Shown here one piece after another: positions 13,129 to 23,911 of a stretch of 64,000 nucleotides of DNA. The DNA is taken from positions 45,956,194-46,020,193 of the forward strand of contig NC_080670.1 in the NCBI RefSeq assembly GCF_030247195.1. The letters are read 5' to 3'. Made by a program: the position numbers and the translations under genes. The number at the start of each line of letters is the position of its first letter. Within the stretch, counting starts at the first letter, position 1. The notes beneath the pieces are model-generated. The model was not told where the DNA came from. It saw only the letters and a list, made by a program, of their open reading frames with translations, and ran no database searches. The DNA comes from Topomyia yanbarensis (lineage: Eukaryota > Arthropoda > Insecta > Diptera > Culicidae).

Positions 13129-13468
13129 CAGGGGTGCCAACCTTCCAGATTTGTCTGGATTCTTCCAGATTTTTAAGCGTCGTCCAGACATACAGATTTA
13201 TGTTTGTCCGATCCAGATTTCAGAACATTTGTCCAGATTCATCCAGAAAATTTGAAAAATAACAAAATGAGATACAAAAATGCATCGTAGATTATTAAAC
13301 CACCTTTTCGCGCTACGATTTTGAAAATAAAACTTTTTAGACTAGCTGAAAATTGTTTTTCAATACCAAAGTTTTTTTTTCACTAAAAGCGAATAGATTT
13401 TGTTGAGTTTTCATCAACTGAAAATTTCAGTTCAATTTTTTTTTTTGGAAAAACACTTGGCATCCCTG
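13129..13468. mobile_element. hAT-type MITE, TCCAGATTT family, copy 1, 8-bp TSD
   Basis: The tips are CAGGGGTGCCAA and TTGGCATCCCTG. CGCCAATT is duplicated exactly at 13121-13128 and 13469-13476, and the sister host copy near 11355 has one copy of the site. The left subterminal part iterates TCCAGATTT or TCCAGA about seven times. A longer relative is at 54371-54909. CAGGG tips with 8-bp duplications are typical of hAT elements. It is non-coding, so its transposase must come from elsewhere. Confidence 0.92.
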
Positions 13469-13704
13469 CGCCAATTGTTTAAAAAAACAAAGCTTTAGCC
13501 AAACATGAACCGCCATGTTTGAAAAACGTAAAAACAACCAAGTCTTTTTCAGCCGCCAGAAAATTTGTCTAAGTGTGGAAATTGCCTTTAAATCGCATTC
13601 GCAAATTGCATTTGTTCCTAAGGGCAATTAGCACAGGCGAGTTGAGTTAAACGTCAAACTGTTTAAATCGCCTGACCATGTTCGTCCGCGTTTTTTTGAC
13701 AGGG

Positions 13705-14007
13705 TGTTCGTCCAAATTTTTTTTTGACAGGGATCTGATGCGGCAACCTATAGAGTCGTGCAACTCGTATGGGTTTGGATGTGTTATTGTCCTTAAAGGA
13801 AACAAACTAAAAAATGTTTTTTCAACAGTTTCGGGCTTGGAAATAGAAAAAAGATTGATATTTTAACTCACAGTACTAATCTGCATCAGAAAATGTCGTA
13901 ACCCGCACACGCCTAAGGATCCTATGGTAGTCTATGCGTCTCTTTAAATTTAAATAAATTCAGTCTTTGACGGATAATTTCGGTTTAAGAATAGTCTATG
14001 AAATATT
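13705..14007. other. Spacer
   Basis: No gene. A second GTTCGTCCAAATTTTTTTTT-like block just after the element end (13705-13730) suggests a small duplication of its terminus. Confidence 0.4.
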
Positions 14008-14345
14008 TTAGTCGAAATTGATATTAGAGTGTTTCTGGGCGGACGAGATAACTGTGCATTTAGAGGAATTCAACTCCATCCTGTTAGCCTTGCACCAACT
14101 TGTGAAGATATCAGACTGAGACTGCAAGAATTCGTTATCAGTGGGTGTTGTGATGATAATGAATAGTTTGAAGCCATATTCAAACGATAAATTCAAGCAT
14201 TTAATCTAAAGATTTAAGTCATTCAGGTAGAGTAAATATATGAATGGACCAAGATGACTGCCCTAAGGAACTCCAGAGCTTGCAGAAAATGGGGAGGTCG
14301 TGTTGTCACCAATTTACAGTCATTTCACGTCCAGACAGGTACGAG
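14008..14345 (-). pseudogene. Non-LTR reverse transcriptase fragment (jockey-like)
   Basis: Reading the minus strand from 14345, three pieces follow the order of a non-LTR reverse transcriptase: HSYLSGREMTVN, then SGVP-stop-GSHLGP with YLNDL, then a 62-residue frame ending FTSWCKANRMELNSSKC (14008-14196). These are the finger, block B and palm-thumb segments of the jockey/CR1 group. The block with the catalytic aspartates between YLNDL and the last piece is missing or decayed. A stop replaces Gln in VPQG and frames shift, so it is a dead relic. Both tips are lost. Confidence 0.8.
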
Positions 14346-14642
14346 TGCAAGATGGAGAGAAAGGTGGGAACATTTGACACTTTTGAGTGTATTAGTATTA
14401 TACTTGCAAAATTAAGCATGGCGGCCGGGGCCCTTCAAGTAAACATCAACATCCGAACGAGCATCCTGATTCTTTGGCGCACGATGAAAAGTGAGAAAAG
14501 GCCGAGCTTCACTTCGGATCTATCGATTAGAACACTTATGTACACTTTTTACCTCGAAAAAAACCGATTAAATTAACTATTGTCGAACCGAAACGAAACT
14601 TATGGCAACAGAAGGACCCGCTACGTCAACTCCATATTAAAT

Positions 14643-14864
14643 TTGCAAAAGGGCGAATAAGATTTGTAAACAAACTTTTATTTTGATGATTTCTCTTAAT
14701 TTACTATAATTTCAAAGCAGAAAACAACTGAAATTACTTCTACGAAGGGTAAAATTTTACATTAACGCATATTTTTCATGAAATTCCACTCTGCAGCAGA
14801 CTAATGAGCGAAACAAGTTTGTTTACAAAAAACAGTTTCGCCCTTTTGACGAATTAATATTGAA
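14643..14864. mobile_element. Inverted-repeat MITE with CAAAAGGGCGAA arms
   Basis: The left arm reads AATTTGCAAAAGGGCGAATA then TTTGTAAACAAACTT. The right arm reads AAGTTTGTTTACAAAAA then TTTCGCCCTTTTGACGAATT. The arms are about 50 bases each around an unpaired core. No target duplication could be fixed. Confidence 0.65.
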
Positions 14865-14992
14865 CTGTTTGTGCTTTTCTTCTTCTTATCCTCTTGTTTT
14901 TTAGGCTTCATCAAAGAAAAATGACAACCGCACTCACACACAGAAAAAAATGTGCACACATGTATCCGTCTTGGTACGAGGGAAGCCAATTA

Positions 14993-15118
14993 ATGGCGAT
15001 TTCGCTTGAACCTGAAACTGAGTCAGGTTCTAACCCCAACTGCTGTCAGTTCATACATTTTGACAGCAGTTGAGGTTAGGAACTGACTCAGTTTCGCCTC
15101 AAACAAAAACCACATAAG
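14993..15118 (+). mobile_element. 126-bp hairpin element, copy 1
   Basis: The arms GAAACTGAGTCAGGTTCTAA and CCCCAACTGCTGTCA pair with the inverse blocks, leaving a loop of about 12 bases. An element of the same length at 62012-62137 differs at about nine positions. Both start ATGGCGATTTCGCTTGAACC and end AAAACCACATAAG. Two copies of identical length at unrelated sites show that the unit is mobile; the class is not clear. Confidence 0.8.
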
Positions 15119-15640
15119 AGAAGAGCCGCCAAATCCACAAAGTACACTGAACCGAAAAAAAGGAGCATTAGTAATAAGTACACCCAAAACTCGGCCGTAA
15201 TACCTTTACGGTAATGAGAACAAAATGCTCTAATAGCAAGACGTTTCATGCTAAAACGGTCACAACAAAAAATTCCTCAAACGGCAATACCAACACATCC
15301 AAATTTTCTCTGCGTCGCACTCATGTTTCATCAATTCTTATTCAATAAATATTATCGCGTCGGATTGTCTGGAAGTGTGTAGCACTTCGCTTGTTATTGT
15401 ATTGCGCATCAAGTGAAGTGAACACTATGTGGACAAAGACGAGATTCGATTTTCTCTACACAACACATTCCGTATTTGAAGATCGGCTCACACTCGGCTA
15501 GCTTCAAAGCACAGTCAGAAAAAAAACGACTCGGAATAGTGGTGGGGTATTTCGGTTGGTGTTAAATTGAAATTTCTTTTCTATCACGGACGTTAACAGC
15601 AAGGTAGCGACTGCACAAAACATGAACAGTCCTTCCCGTC
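15119..15640. other. Unassigned DNA
   Basis: No gene, repeat boundary or RNA structure is supported here. Confidence 0.4.
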
Positions 15641-15658
15641 ATGTACGGGAAGCAAGAC

Positions 15659-15900
15659 CTATGGTTTGGATCCACGTATCCGAACCGAGGGTCCGGATCC
15701 AGACACTTGTCTGGATCTAAGCACCAGGTCTGGGTCTGGTTCAGATCCGGACTTGGTAAGGGGAAAAGGGGATGGGCTACATCCGGGTACTGGTCCGGAT
15801 CCGGGTACTGGTCCAGATCCCGAAACTGGTTCGGATCTGGGCACTGGTCTGGAACCGGGAAGTCCGGATTTGGGGACTGGTCCGGATCCGGAAACCGCCT
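15659..15900. repeat. GC-rich minisatellite, 18-bp period
   Basis: The core unit is CCGGGTACTGGTCCGGAT with variants, clearest at 15780-15890 and more diverged upstream. Because 18 is a multiple of three, several frames stay open on both strands (Pro-Asp-Pro-Gly-Thr-Gly type repeats) without meaning that a protein is made. Units contain the palindrome TCCGGATCCGGA, so the array could form hairpins. Confidence 0.85.
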
Positions 15901-18900
15901 AAACTTTTTATTCCACTATCCAACCTACCCAGTAAAAATCTGTAATTCTGGCTGGTTTCTGCCAATATTGCAGCAGATGAATTTGGTCAGAGATCCGCCA
16001 GGATTCCGGTTGGTTTGACTCGGTACTAATACTATCATATCAATCGACCGAATTATCCTACATCCGAACAGAGCCGAGGTTGACACATACCGAAAAAGTG
16101 TTTGATTGTGTGATGCGCATACATGAACAGCAACCGAAATTCGCAGCCCCCTGTCAAGAATGGCGTCTCTGTACAGCCAGCATCACTACCATGAAAATCA
16201 AAACAATAATTTTGGATCGAATCATTGAAAGCTGTATTTGGTTACTAAGTGCTGATTTTCTGAATGATATGGTATGTAATCATCCCGCAAGATGCAAAAC
16301 GTCGTTTGGAATGCTTCAATATTGTGCATAGCGCCGAGCAAAATTCTTTGTTTGGGGCTTTATAGCTATAACGCCCCATATATGTAGGTCGCTGTCAAAC
16401 TCCATATGTTGATATGTGGTTGCCAGGGGGCTGGAAATTCGTCATTCCACCGTTTACTACCTTTGCGGGAATATGAGTTTAATACCGCAATGCGCAATTG
16501 CGTGGTCTGTTACCGAAAAGACAATAGAATCTTACCCAAAAGTAATAGAAACATACCCGTCGGATTTTGGGTGTAGATTGACCGCCTATGTTAATGGACA
16601 TTTTTTTCACTTTACTTTTGATTTGATTTGACTTTCGAAATTTTTCGCAATGATGGTTATTTATTCAACTCAACCAGACCTACAACAAACAATATGTCAC
16701 TCGAAAACTTCAGAATCACTACAACACCAGGTTATCAAATATTATTTGTTACAATCTTAAGCCAAAAAACCCCTCTTTCGTGTGATTTCCGATAACCCTC
16801 CTGACCTAAACGGTGTGCAGAAAAAAAACGAAGCAGGAGGCGCAACAGCGAGAAATCCCACTGAAATATAAATACATGAAATTTCACGCTTCTCCGATTC
16901 ATCGGGGGCCAGTAGTCGCAATCAATGGGACAAAACGGCCCCCAGCATCCCACGTGTATCAACCGTTGCCCAGCATGACAAATCGCGGAATAAAGCATCA
17001 GTGTCTGTTGCATATAAATACACGATTACCCACAGTATTTATCATCGAAGCAGTTCTAATGCGCGTGCATACAAATACCGTTTAGCTGATGGTTTGTTGC
17101 ACAATTTTCCGCTACGCTGAGTTTGGTGGGAAGACAGCTGTGGCTCGTAAAAGTTACTATGTAGCTTCATTCATCTGGTTGGGTGTCTCTTTCGGCTCAC
17201 GGGGGCAGTGGAGGAAGAGCTTTTCCATGCTGGTTTTAGGGTAGATCTTAATTTGAATTTGATGAAAGGTTGTTAGTTGTGCTGGATATCGTATTTGTAG
17301 TTAGTTATGATCAGTTCTGAAAACCTTGTGCTATAAAGATTCTGTGAATTTTTGTATTATAAATTACATTTTATACTAGGTGTTAGATTTTACTGGTCCT
17401 GAGCAATGGAAAAGAAATCGATAGTCATCATTTACTTCTCTGAACTGTTGGACATACCTTACCGTACATGTGTGATATTGAATAATCGAACGCACAAAAA
17501 CTAAATACCATAGTGTTGGATCTTGGGAAAGTCGCATCACAAAAAAGTATGCGTCCAAATTAGCGGTTCATCACATCGAAATGAGATTCGTTCGTTGATC
17601 GGATCAGCACCAACCAGGGCGGACGACGGCAGAAAGTCGTTGACAGTGAGCACATCGGAAAGAGAGAAGATCGAAATAACTGTGATGCGAATCATAAATC
17701 AACGAGGTCTCACAGTCTGATCTTTTTTTTTTCTTCGATTCGGTTTGCGGATGATGTGTCGTAAATTTGCAAAGCGAGTCCAATTACAGACGGAAGAATC
17801 GACGGTTGTGGCCTCTTACCGCGATGGGAGCGCGCACATTTGCCGAAATCGGGAGCAGGCGGAAAATTTTGAACTCCATTCAATGCGTGCCGGACGGAAT
17901 TGGGCCTTAAATGGAACCAATTTCTCGATTGTCGGCAGCGCACTGTTCTGGTTGCTCCGGGGCTGCTGGACAGCAAAAAGTAATATAGTTATTCAACTCG
18001 GTTATACCTACTGACTTTTAGAGGATTGTTACAAAACGGGAGCAACGATCGGTACATGCTACTTTATTGTAGTGTACAAGTTATTACTCATGCGGTGTAG
18101 TTCATGACCTACAAACAAACATCATACATATTGGTAATACAATTAAAATCATTCACTGAAACTCGATTACGTGTGGAACATGGTTTGGATTTATCTCAAG
18201 GAGTTATCTAGTACTGCTACCCAAACTCAAAACATCGCCATTTTCCCTTGTTAGCAACGCAGCTAATTACTACTCAAATGATCAATTTCCACCACACTTT
18301 CGCTAATCAGTTCATCCGCCCAGTGCCGTGCAGTATGCAAACCCACCCGCGAATCTCAACCTACTTCCGATAACAGAAGTGTGTCACTTTGGTCAAAACG
18401 CGACAGCACTGAAATTAGGTGGAAAATATCTGTCGGTGAGCTGCAGCGCCTGCAAAGTCCGGCAATTGCGAATTTCCTCTTCAAACAACTTAAACGATTT
18501 TTTCCGCTCTCAGTCAGCGAAACCCAGAAGCAGCAATTCGGCGCCAAGAGCGGAAAAAAAAACAAAAACCTCATCATGGTTCCTAATCTTTCCGGACATT
18601 TCGCTATCCGACATGAAGTCTGGTGGAATCTATTTTCTCTTTTGATATTGGTTTCAATGTGAACGATAACGAGAGCTAATCAGGCAGTGAGTCGATAGTT
18701 TCCCCCATCTGGGCAGTGTTTTTTTTGCCAAAATTTTAGCATCAGTCCCGTGCGCACGGCGGTGGGAAGCCGGATTAGAAGTTCAAATCTCCCCAAGACG
18801 ATTTGAAACTAATTTTGAAATTCATTGATTGCACAAGTTTCATCACCAAATTGTGTCTTAATTAGTTGATAGCATGCCACAAGATGCTACCCCAAACAAC

Positions 18901-19374
18901 TTAACATTTTTTGGTGTTTATGTTGTAAGCAACGGCAAATAAGCAATCACTCCAGGGAACAGGGTGGGGCAGCCGCCAGACCTATTCGTGCCTCCGAACC
19001 TTATTCTTCTCCGGCACTACATTGCGGCATTACGTCGGGAAAGGGTTTTTTAGCATAGCTCCCACTTAGCAGTCAATTCCTTCAGTAGGATTAGAGCACC
19101 AATCCTCGACCAACTACCAGTTTTCGACCATACAAATTGGCCATTTATTTATGATAGTATGAAAGCTAGCTAGTGCTCTTCCCCTACGAGGACAATCTGG
19201 AGCGGAAAACTCCAGATTGTCGAATTTATTGAATCCATCGGCTCCCTTGTACCATTCAGCATCACAACTTCTTGAGCCTTTTAGCTCCCTATCCGGTGCA
19301 ATTTAGAACCGCAACTCCTTTGGGCCCTTTGGCTCTCTTCTCGTGCCATTTAGCCATAGTCTAGTCCCCGACGA
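15901..19374. other. Longest stretch with few recognised repeats
   Basis: A decayed CCCAGTAAAA-TTTGACTCGG palindrome remnant lies near 15926-16021. After that I see mixed-composition DNA without terminal repeats, tandem arrays or known element motifs up to about 18950. Several frames of 60-105 residues (for example 16735-17013 minus, 17745-18014 plus and 18328-18645 plus) have no recognisable domain and overlap frames on the other strand. From about 19080 there are CTCCTTTGGGCCCTTTGGCTC-like phrases that may be 3' sequence of the retrotransposon that follows. This is the best candidate for single-copy host DNA, perhaps regulatory. Confidence 0.45.
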
Positions 19375-19830
19375 TAGACCTAGCCTACTCCGATGGAGAA
19401 TTTCCCGAAGAGAGAAGTTCTCCCGAAACCGAGCAACCAGCCAGGTGCCGAGATCAGTTCGGTGATTTCGGTGGATCGTGGCTTGCGGTTCGCTAGTGCC
19501 TCGATGACCAGCGACTGATGGTGTCTCGTCGCGGTCTACTCAATCTAATTCCCGGTAGTGAGTCTAGTTTACGCCGACGGAGAGTTCTCTGGCAAAAGAA
19601 GTTCTCTCGATAACGATTCTTCTTTGATCTCCGCCATATTTCTCTTTGGTCAACCGGTAGGGTGTCGTGGTCGGTCTGGTGATTCCATGTGGAGCGTGGT
19701 ATCCGGTTTCCTGCTGCCCGATGACCCATACCCAGTTTTATGGTGCAGTCTACACGACTAGCCCCAGGCGGTGGATCTAGCCTATTCCGGCGAAATGTTT
19801 CCCGGCGAGGATTGCTCTCTCGAAACCGTT
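19375..19830 (-). repeat. Three imperfect repeats of about 190 bp in the 3' part of the R1-like relic
   Basis: Similar openings recur at about 19377 (GACCTAGCCTACTCCGATGG), 19562 (AGTCTAGTTTACGCCGACGG) and 19768 (GGATCTAGCCTATTCCGGCG). Each is followed by a TTCTC or TTTCCCG-rich block and CTCTCGAAACCG or CTCTCGATAACG. Spacing is about 185 and 206 bases. They lie just downstream (minus strand) of the C-terminal coding relic, so they are probably tandem repeats of its 3' untranslated region. Confidence 0.6.
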
Positions 19831-19949
19831 ACTTGCTATTCATCGCGTCATTTCCGCTGGAAGGCGTTCATGGTCTGCGTCACCACTCTGACCGTGTGCC
19901 ACATGTTTACGTCGCTTGTTATTCTGTTGACGACATTAGCCGGGTTGAT

Positions 19950-22770
19950 ATCCGGTCCTTCCATTTCAAGCATCTCCCTGCGTGTCGCTAAGCTGGAACA
20001 TTCGAAGACCACATGCTCCAGTGTCTCCTCGACGCTCTCTTACTCCAGGCACAACGGCGACCTTGCATGCCCGCACCGCTGTCGATACTTCCGGAAGCAG
20101 ACGTGGCCCGACAACAGCTATGTCAGGTGGATGTTCACCTCTCCGTGCTTTCTATTTACCCATGTCGGTCAGGGATGAGTCAGTAGGTTCACCTTCCCTT
20201 CTACGTATTGTCCGAATCCTGCTGCCACGTCGTCATCGAATCGATTCTCACCATCTTCCTCACATTTCTGGTGTTTCTCCGATAGTAGTACTCGACATCC
20301 TCCGCCAGCGTGATACAGATGGGGATCATCCCGGTGATAACGCATGCTGTCTCCGACGATATTGTTCTGCACGCGATACTCGTACGGTCATCATCAACCG
20401 CAACATCCTGTTCGGGTTTTCGCGATTACGCTTGCTTTTTAGCACCGAACCTCAGGTAGGAACTCCATATCGCAGTATCAACGATAAAACACTAGATAGC
20501 AGATGTCTAGTTCTGCTTGTTTAAGCTCAACCGGCCGTCGATGATCACTCCCATTAACTTCAGAGCACGCTTTGATGCAATCACGTGCCCTCCGATGTCG
20601 ATCTGCGTCTGCTGAACCTGCTTGCAGTTGCTGTCATACAACACTTCCGTCTTGTTGTGAGCTATTTGCAGCTTGACTCTATTCATTCAGCTCTCGATCG
20701 CGTCTATTGTCTCCGTCACAAACACCTCAATTCCTTCAAGAGTCTCACCAATCCCTATTAGTAACACGTTGTGCGCGGAACCCACGATTTTCAATTTCGT
20801 ATTTCCTGGCTAGCCGAAGTGTCAATCCCCATCGTACACTCCTTTTCAAAGAGTTCGACCGATAATGGAGTCCCGCTGGTTCTGGTATAGATACCCGGGA
20901 AGCCTCATTATGTGCAGCGCTGCAGTGGTGGCTTCACAGTTGGCGTTGTTAAACGAATTTTTCACATATATCGTGACCACAGTGCACTATCTATCCCTAG
21001 TAACAATTGTGGTTTTATGGTACTCTTGAAGACCTTCTTAAAACTTAGAATGTGCTTGTAGTGTGCTATGAAACTAGAATTGCTACTTGGGATCTCCTCT
21101 CTATTTAGATACCTTCCCAGCACTGTCGTGTACTGTCCGGACTGCATCCACTGTCCATACTCTATTGCGGAATCCGAACTACATCTTAGACAGTCCACGC
21201 TCATCCTCCGTGTATTTCGTCAATCTGTTAAAGATGATTCCTTCCGCGAGTTTTCCGAGTGGACATATAGGCCTATGCAAAGCCGGATCTCCCGGTAGCT
21301 TCCCTGGCTTTGGCGGAAACACCAGCTTCTGTGCCTTCCAAATTTCGGGGCAAGTCGCCTTCATCTAAACACTTCTGTATCACTATTTTAAACTAGCCCG
21401 GATATGCCCGGATCACAGCGCCACGTTTGGTATTCCATTCGGATCGAGAGCCTCGCTTGATTTTAGTCGCATAGCCGCTTCTGCGAGGTCGTCGTTTGTC
21501 ACCTGCCGATCGTCCATGTTTGCTCCTTATTTTCGCCTCACGGTGTCAGTGGCCAGGTAATTGGATTCGTGCTTCGGGAAGAGACCCTTCACGTTTATGT
21601 TCAACTTACCGGAATATATTTCAGCTGGCTTCATCTTCACCATAACGACATGGTACGCGTCCCTCCAGGGATTGGCGTCTGCTTCTAGGTACAGCTAAGC
21701 TCAGACTTACTAAGCTTGAACTCCCGTTTTAAAGCTGCCCTAGATTCCCGAAACGCGGCTTTGTGCTCTTCTCTATCTGGTTCCCATCTTTCTCTCTGAT
21801 CCCGCCTACTAAGTCGACTTCTGTGTAAATCTGATGGTTTTTTCTGCCTCTGACGTGCATGCACTTCGGTCTATGCGTGTTCACTCGTGAGGCGGCTCTC
21901 AGTGGGCATTGCGGCCACCCACCGTAATTTTGCCTACTTCCAGTGCCTCGACAGGAGCGTCCACCGGTAGACGAATCATACGAATCTGTGTTCCTCTACA
22001 TGTCATGTGCACTTCGCCCAGGCAGGTTGCACTTTGCCTTCAGTGCACCCCTCAGCAGGTCTACCGTCGTGATCTCATCAAGATCCTTGCACACAATCAC
22101 CGTCTCCGGGCTTTAACTTCAACCTCTTCGCCCAGTGATTTGGCCATAATCTTCTGCATAGTCGAGCTGATAACCTTAGTGTCCTTCTTCAACTCGAAGA
22201 GCGTCCTTTTGGACGTTCACGTCATTAGCTTTTTGTTCCACATTTCTCTTCTCCTTCCGCATTTGGTTTTTCCTCTGTTGCTCTTTCCAACCTACTACGG
22301 TACTTCAGATTGTTCTCTGTTGAGCGGCGACCTTCGCTTCGGCAGTGTCAGCATCCTCGCACATCTGCCTCTTGGGCCCACCTGGACTTCCGTCTCCTGA
22401 CGAGGTACTTGCGCTCTTTGGAGTCATAGAAACTGACGTGGTGGTGGAGATAGCGTAGTTTGTAAATCGATTGCCTTGTACGCAGCTCACCTGAGTTCAA
22501 TTCCCAACCCCGCACATAGGGTTAGAGATTTTTCTAAAGAGATTTGTCTAACCCGACAAAGAGGCGAATGAGCCTAAGTTTAAAACCTCTATAAACACAA
22601 TTAAAAAAAATAGAAACTGACGTGTTTTCAACTCCAACTAGCTTATCTTTTCCCTGCTTCCGGGGAGCTAAGACAACGGTAGCCTTAGCCGACGCCAATG
22701 TACGCTCGGCTACATCAGCCTCAGGGTTGCCATTTCATACCCTAGCAGACGCTTGCGCCTTTCAGATTCT
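19950..22770 (-). pseudogene. R1-like non-LTR retrotransposon relic (gag and pol)
   Basis: On the minus strand, from high to low coordinates, gag-like pieces lie at 21900-22770 (VIVCKDLDEITTVDLLRGAL and IRMIRLPVDAPVEALEVGKI are readable). Reverse transcriptase fingers follow at 21090-21370 (LPGDPALHRPICPLGKLAEG, then FGFRNRVWTVDAVRTV). The palm to thumb is at 20505-20800 (ETLEGIEVFVTETIDAIES, then KLQIAHNKTEVL and GGHVIASKRALKLMGVIIDG). The C-terminal part at 19960-20180 reads GEVNIHLT, LSGHVCFRKY and a Cys-His cluster (CGHARSPLCLE to ETLEHVVFECS). The block usually read as FADD is SAHN at about 20775-20790, so the catalytic aspartates are gone. Stops and frameshifts occur throughout. The C-terminal pattern and phrases are those of R1-group elements as I know them; exact family unknown. 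Confidence 0.85.
22427..22624 (+). mobile_element. tRNA-derived SINE with 14-bp target duplication
   Basis: TAGAAACTGACGTG is repeated exactly at 22427-22440 and 22611-22624. Between them is a 170-bp body ending in a short A run. An A-box-like TAGCGTAGTTTGT lies at 22451-22463 and a B-box-like GAGTTCAATTCC at 22493-22504, 30 bases apart as in a tRNA-type RNA polymerase III promoter. It sits in the gag relic of the R1-like element, on the opposite strand. When body and one duplication are ignored the gag frame on either side is in phase (NTSVS then MTPKSAS), so the SINE landed when that frame was still open. Possibly Feilai-like, but I cannot confirm a family name. Confidence 0.9.
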
Positions 22771-23028
22771 TAGTAAATACCATCTCATTAATGTCCTTAT
22801 GGACATTGTTTCTCGTATCCACGAACTTGTGTCGTGATGGCCAAGATAAAGGGTCCAACGACGCCAGCTGAAATGTGCGCTGAAGATTATCGTGGAGGGT
22901 CTTTTCCAGTATACCGGCCAAGTTGTATAGTCCCGGAGTAAGAACACTATCGCATTCAAACAGCCATTTGTTATGAATAATGGTATAGACAAATATCGAA
23001 TCATGAAAAGAGTGACAATCAATCAGAG
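22771..23028. other. Unassigned DNA
   Basis: No supported feature. The minus-strand frame 22762-23022 has no recognisable motif. Confidence 0.35.
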
Positions 23029-23033
23029 CGTCG

Positions 23034-23906
23034 CACAGAGGAGTAATTGGGGTCGAATCCTGGCCAAAATTATTTGCTGCTGCAATTGTTGTTATTATGC
23101 ATTAAAATGAACTAAAAATAGACAATTACTAGATTTTGGAACAATTTGGCATCTACCCACCTACCAGTGCAGAGGCCAATTTTCTATATCCTTTCGAATA
23201 CTAGTAATTTCTAGGTGATCTTTGTCAATATATTTGTTTTTCCAGTTGCATAAACATTTGATCAGTGGGAAAGGGAGAAGAAAAGGGACGCCTGTGCATA
23301 TTTTCATAGAGATACATTTTGGCATACATAATATTTGGCCCTACAGCATTTCGGTGTACCTCAAATTAGTCAAAATTTCAATATTTTCAAATCGCTTGGG
23401 ATTGGTGGATCGGACAAGATCGGAAGAGTTCGAATATTTTTTGTATAGCTGAAATCTTGTATTGCAATACTGCTTCAGCAACTTTGCCGGATCTAGCCGT
23501 ATAATGTAACTTTTTTATAATTCAAATTTGGAATAAAATGTTAAAACAAGGTATTTTTTAAAGTTGGTGCAATACACAACAAGTTTACTTTTTTTAGTTA
23601 GTTTTAAGCTGAAGTTAAACAAACGGTTGTGTTGAACTACGTTTGTAATAATATTGTCTTATTTCATACAGTCATCATCACTAGAAAGCGATTTTGCTGA
23701 ATATATAACGAAAACGATTAAAATATCCCTTAAAATATCACCATTGTGCATACATGAAAAATTCTTTAACAATTTTTGATATACTACTGATTTTACCACG
23801 ATATACAGTAGGTTCTTAGGTATGTAAAAAAATACAACGAAATAAAAAAATCGAAAAAAAATATGTTGGTTTTTGGCCAAGAATTTGCTCTAGTTACTCC
23901 TCTGTG
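23034..23906. mobile_element. 873-bp inverted-repeat element with CACAGAGGAGTAA tips
   Basis: The left end CACAGAGGAGTAATTGGGGT continues CGAATCCTGGCCAAAA. The right end carries TTTTTGGCCAAGAATT and closes TTACTCCTCTGTG. CGTCG flanks it on both sides (23029-23033 and 23907-23911); a 5-bp duplication is unusual and may be the residue of a longer one. The body is AT-rich and non-coding. Confidence 0.75.
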
Positions 23907-23911
23907 CGTCG

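Larger units (their letters stand above)
12328..13704 (-). mobile_element. CCCGGT element, right copy, with two nested insertions
   Basis: It starts CCCAGTCAAAAGGGCAAG and ends TTTTTTTGACAGGG. It is the inverse of 11130-12265, from which it is separated by only 62 bp, so the two form a large inverted repeat. It holds the element 12600-12910 and the hAT-type MITE 13129-13468. Removing these leaves about 720 bp. The internal gene-like frames (for example 12265-12492 and 13427-13627) are not conserved as proteins. Confidence 0.85.

Noticed and set aside
15641..16018. A 125-residue protein rich in Gly, Ser and Trp
   Set aside because: It is one frame of the 18-bp minisatellite; other frames and the opposite strand are open too.
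23041..23066. A tRNA T-arm (GGTCGAATCC)
   Set aside because: It lies in the terminal repeat of an inverted-repeat element and no cloverleaf can be drawn.
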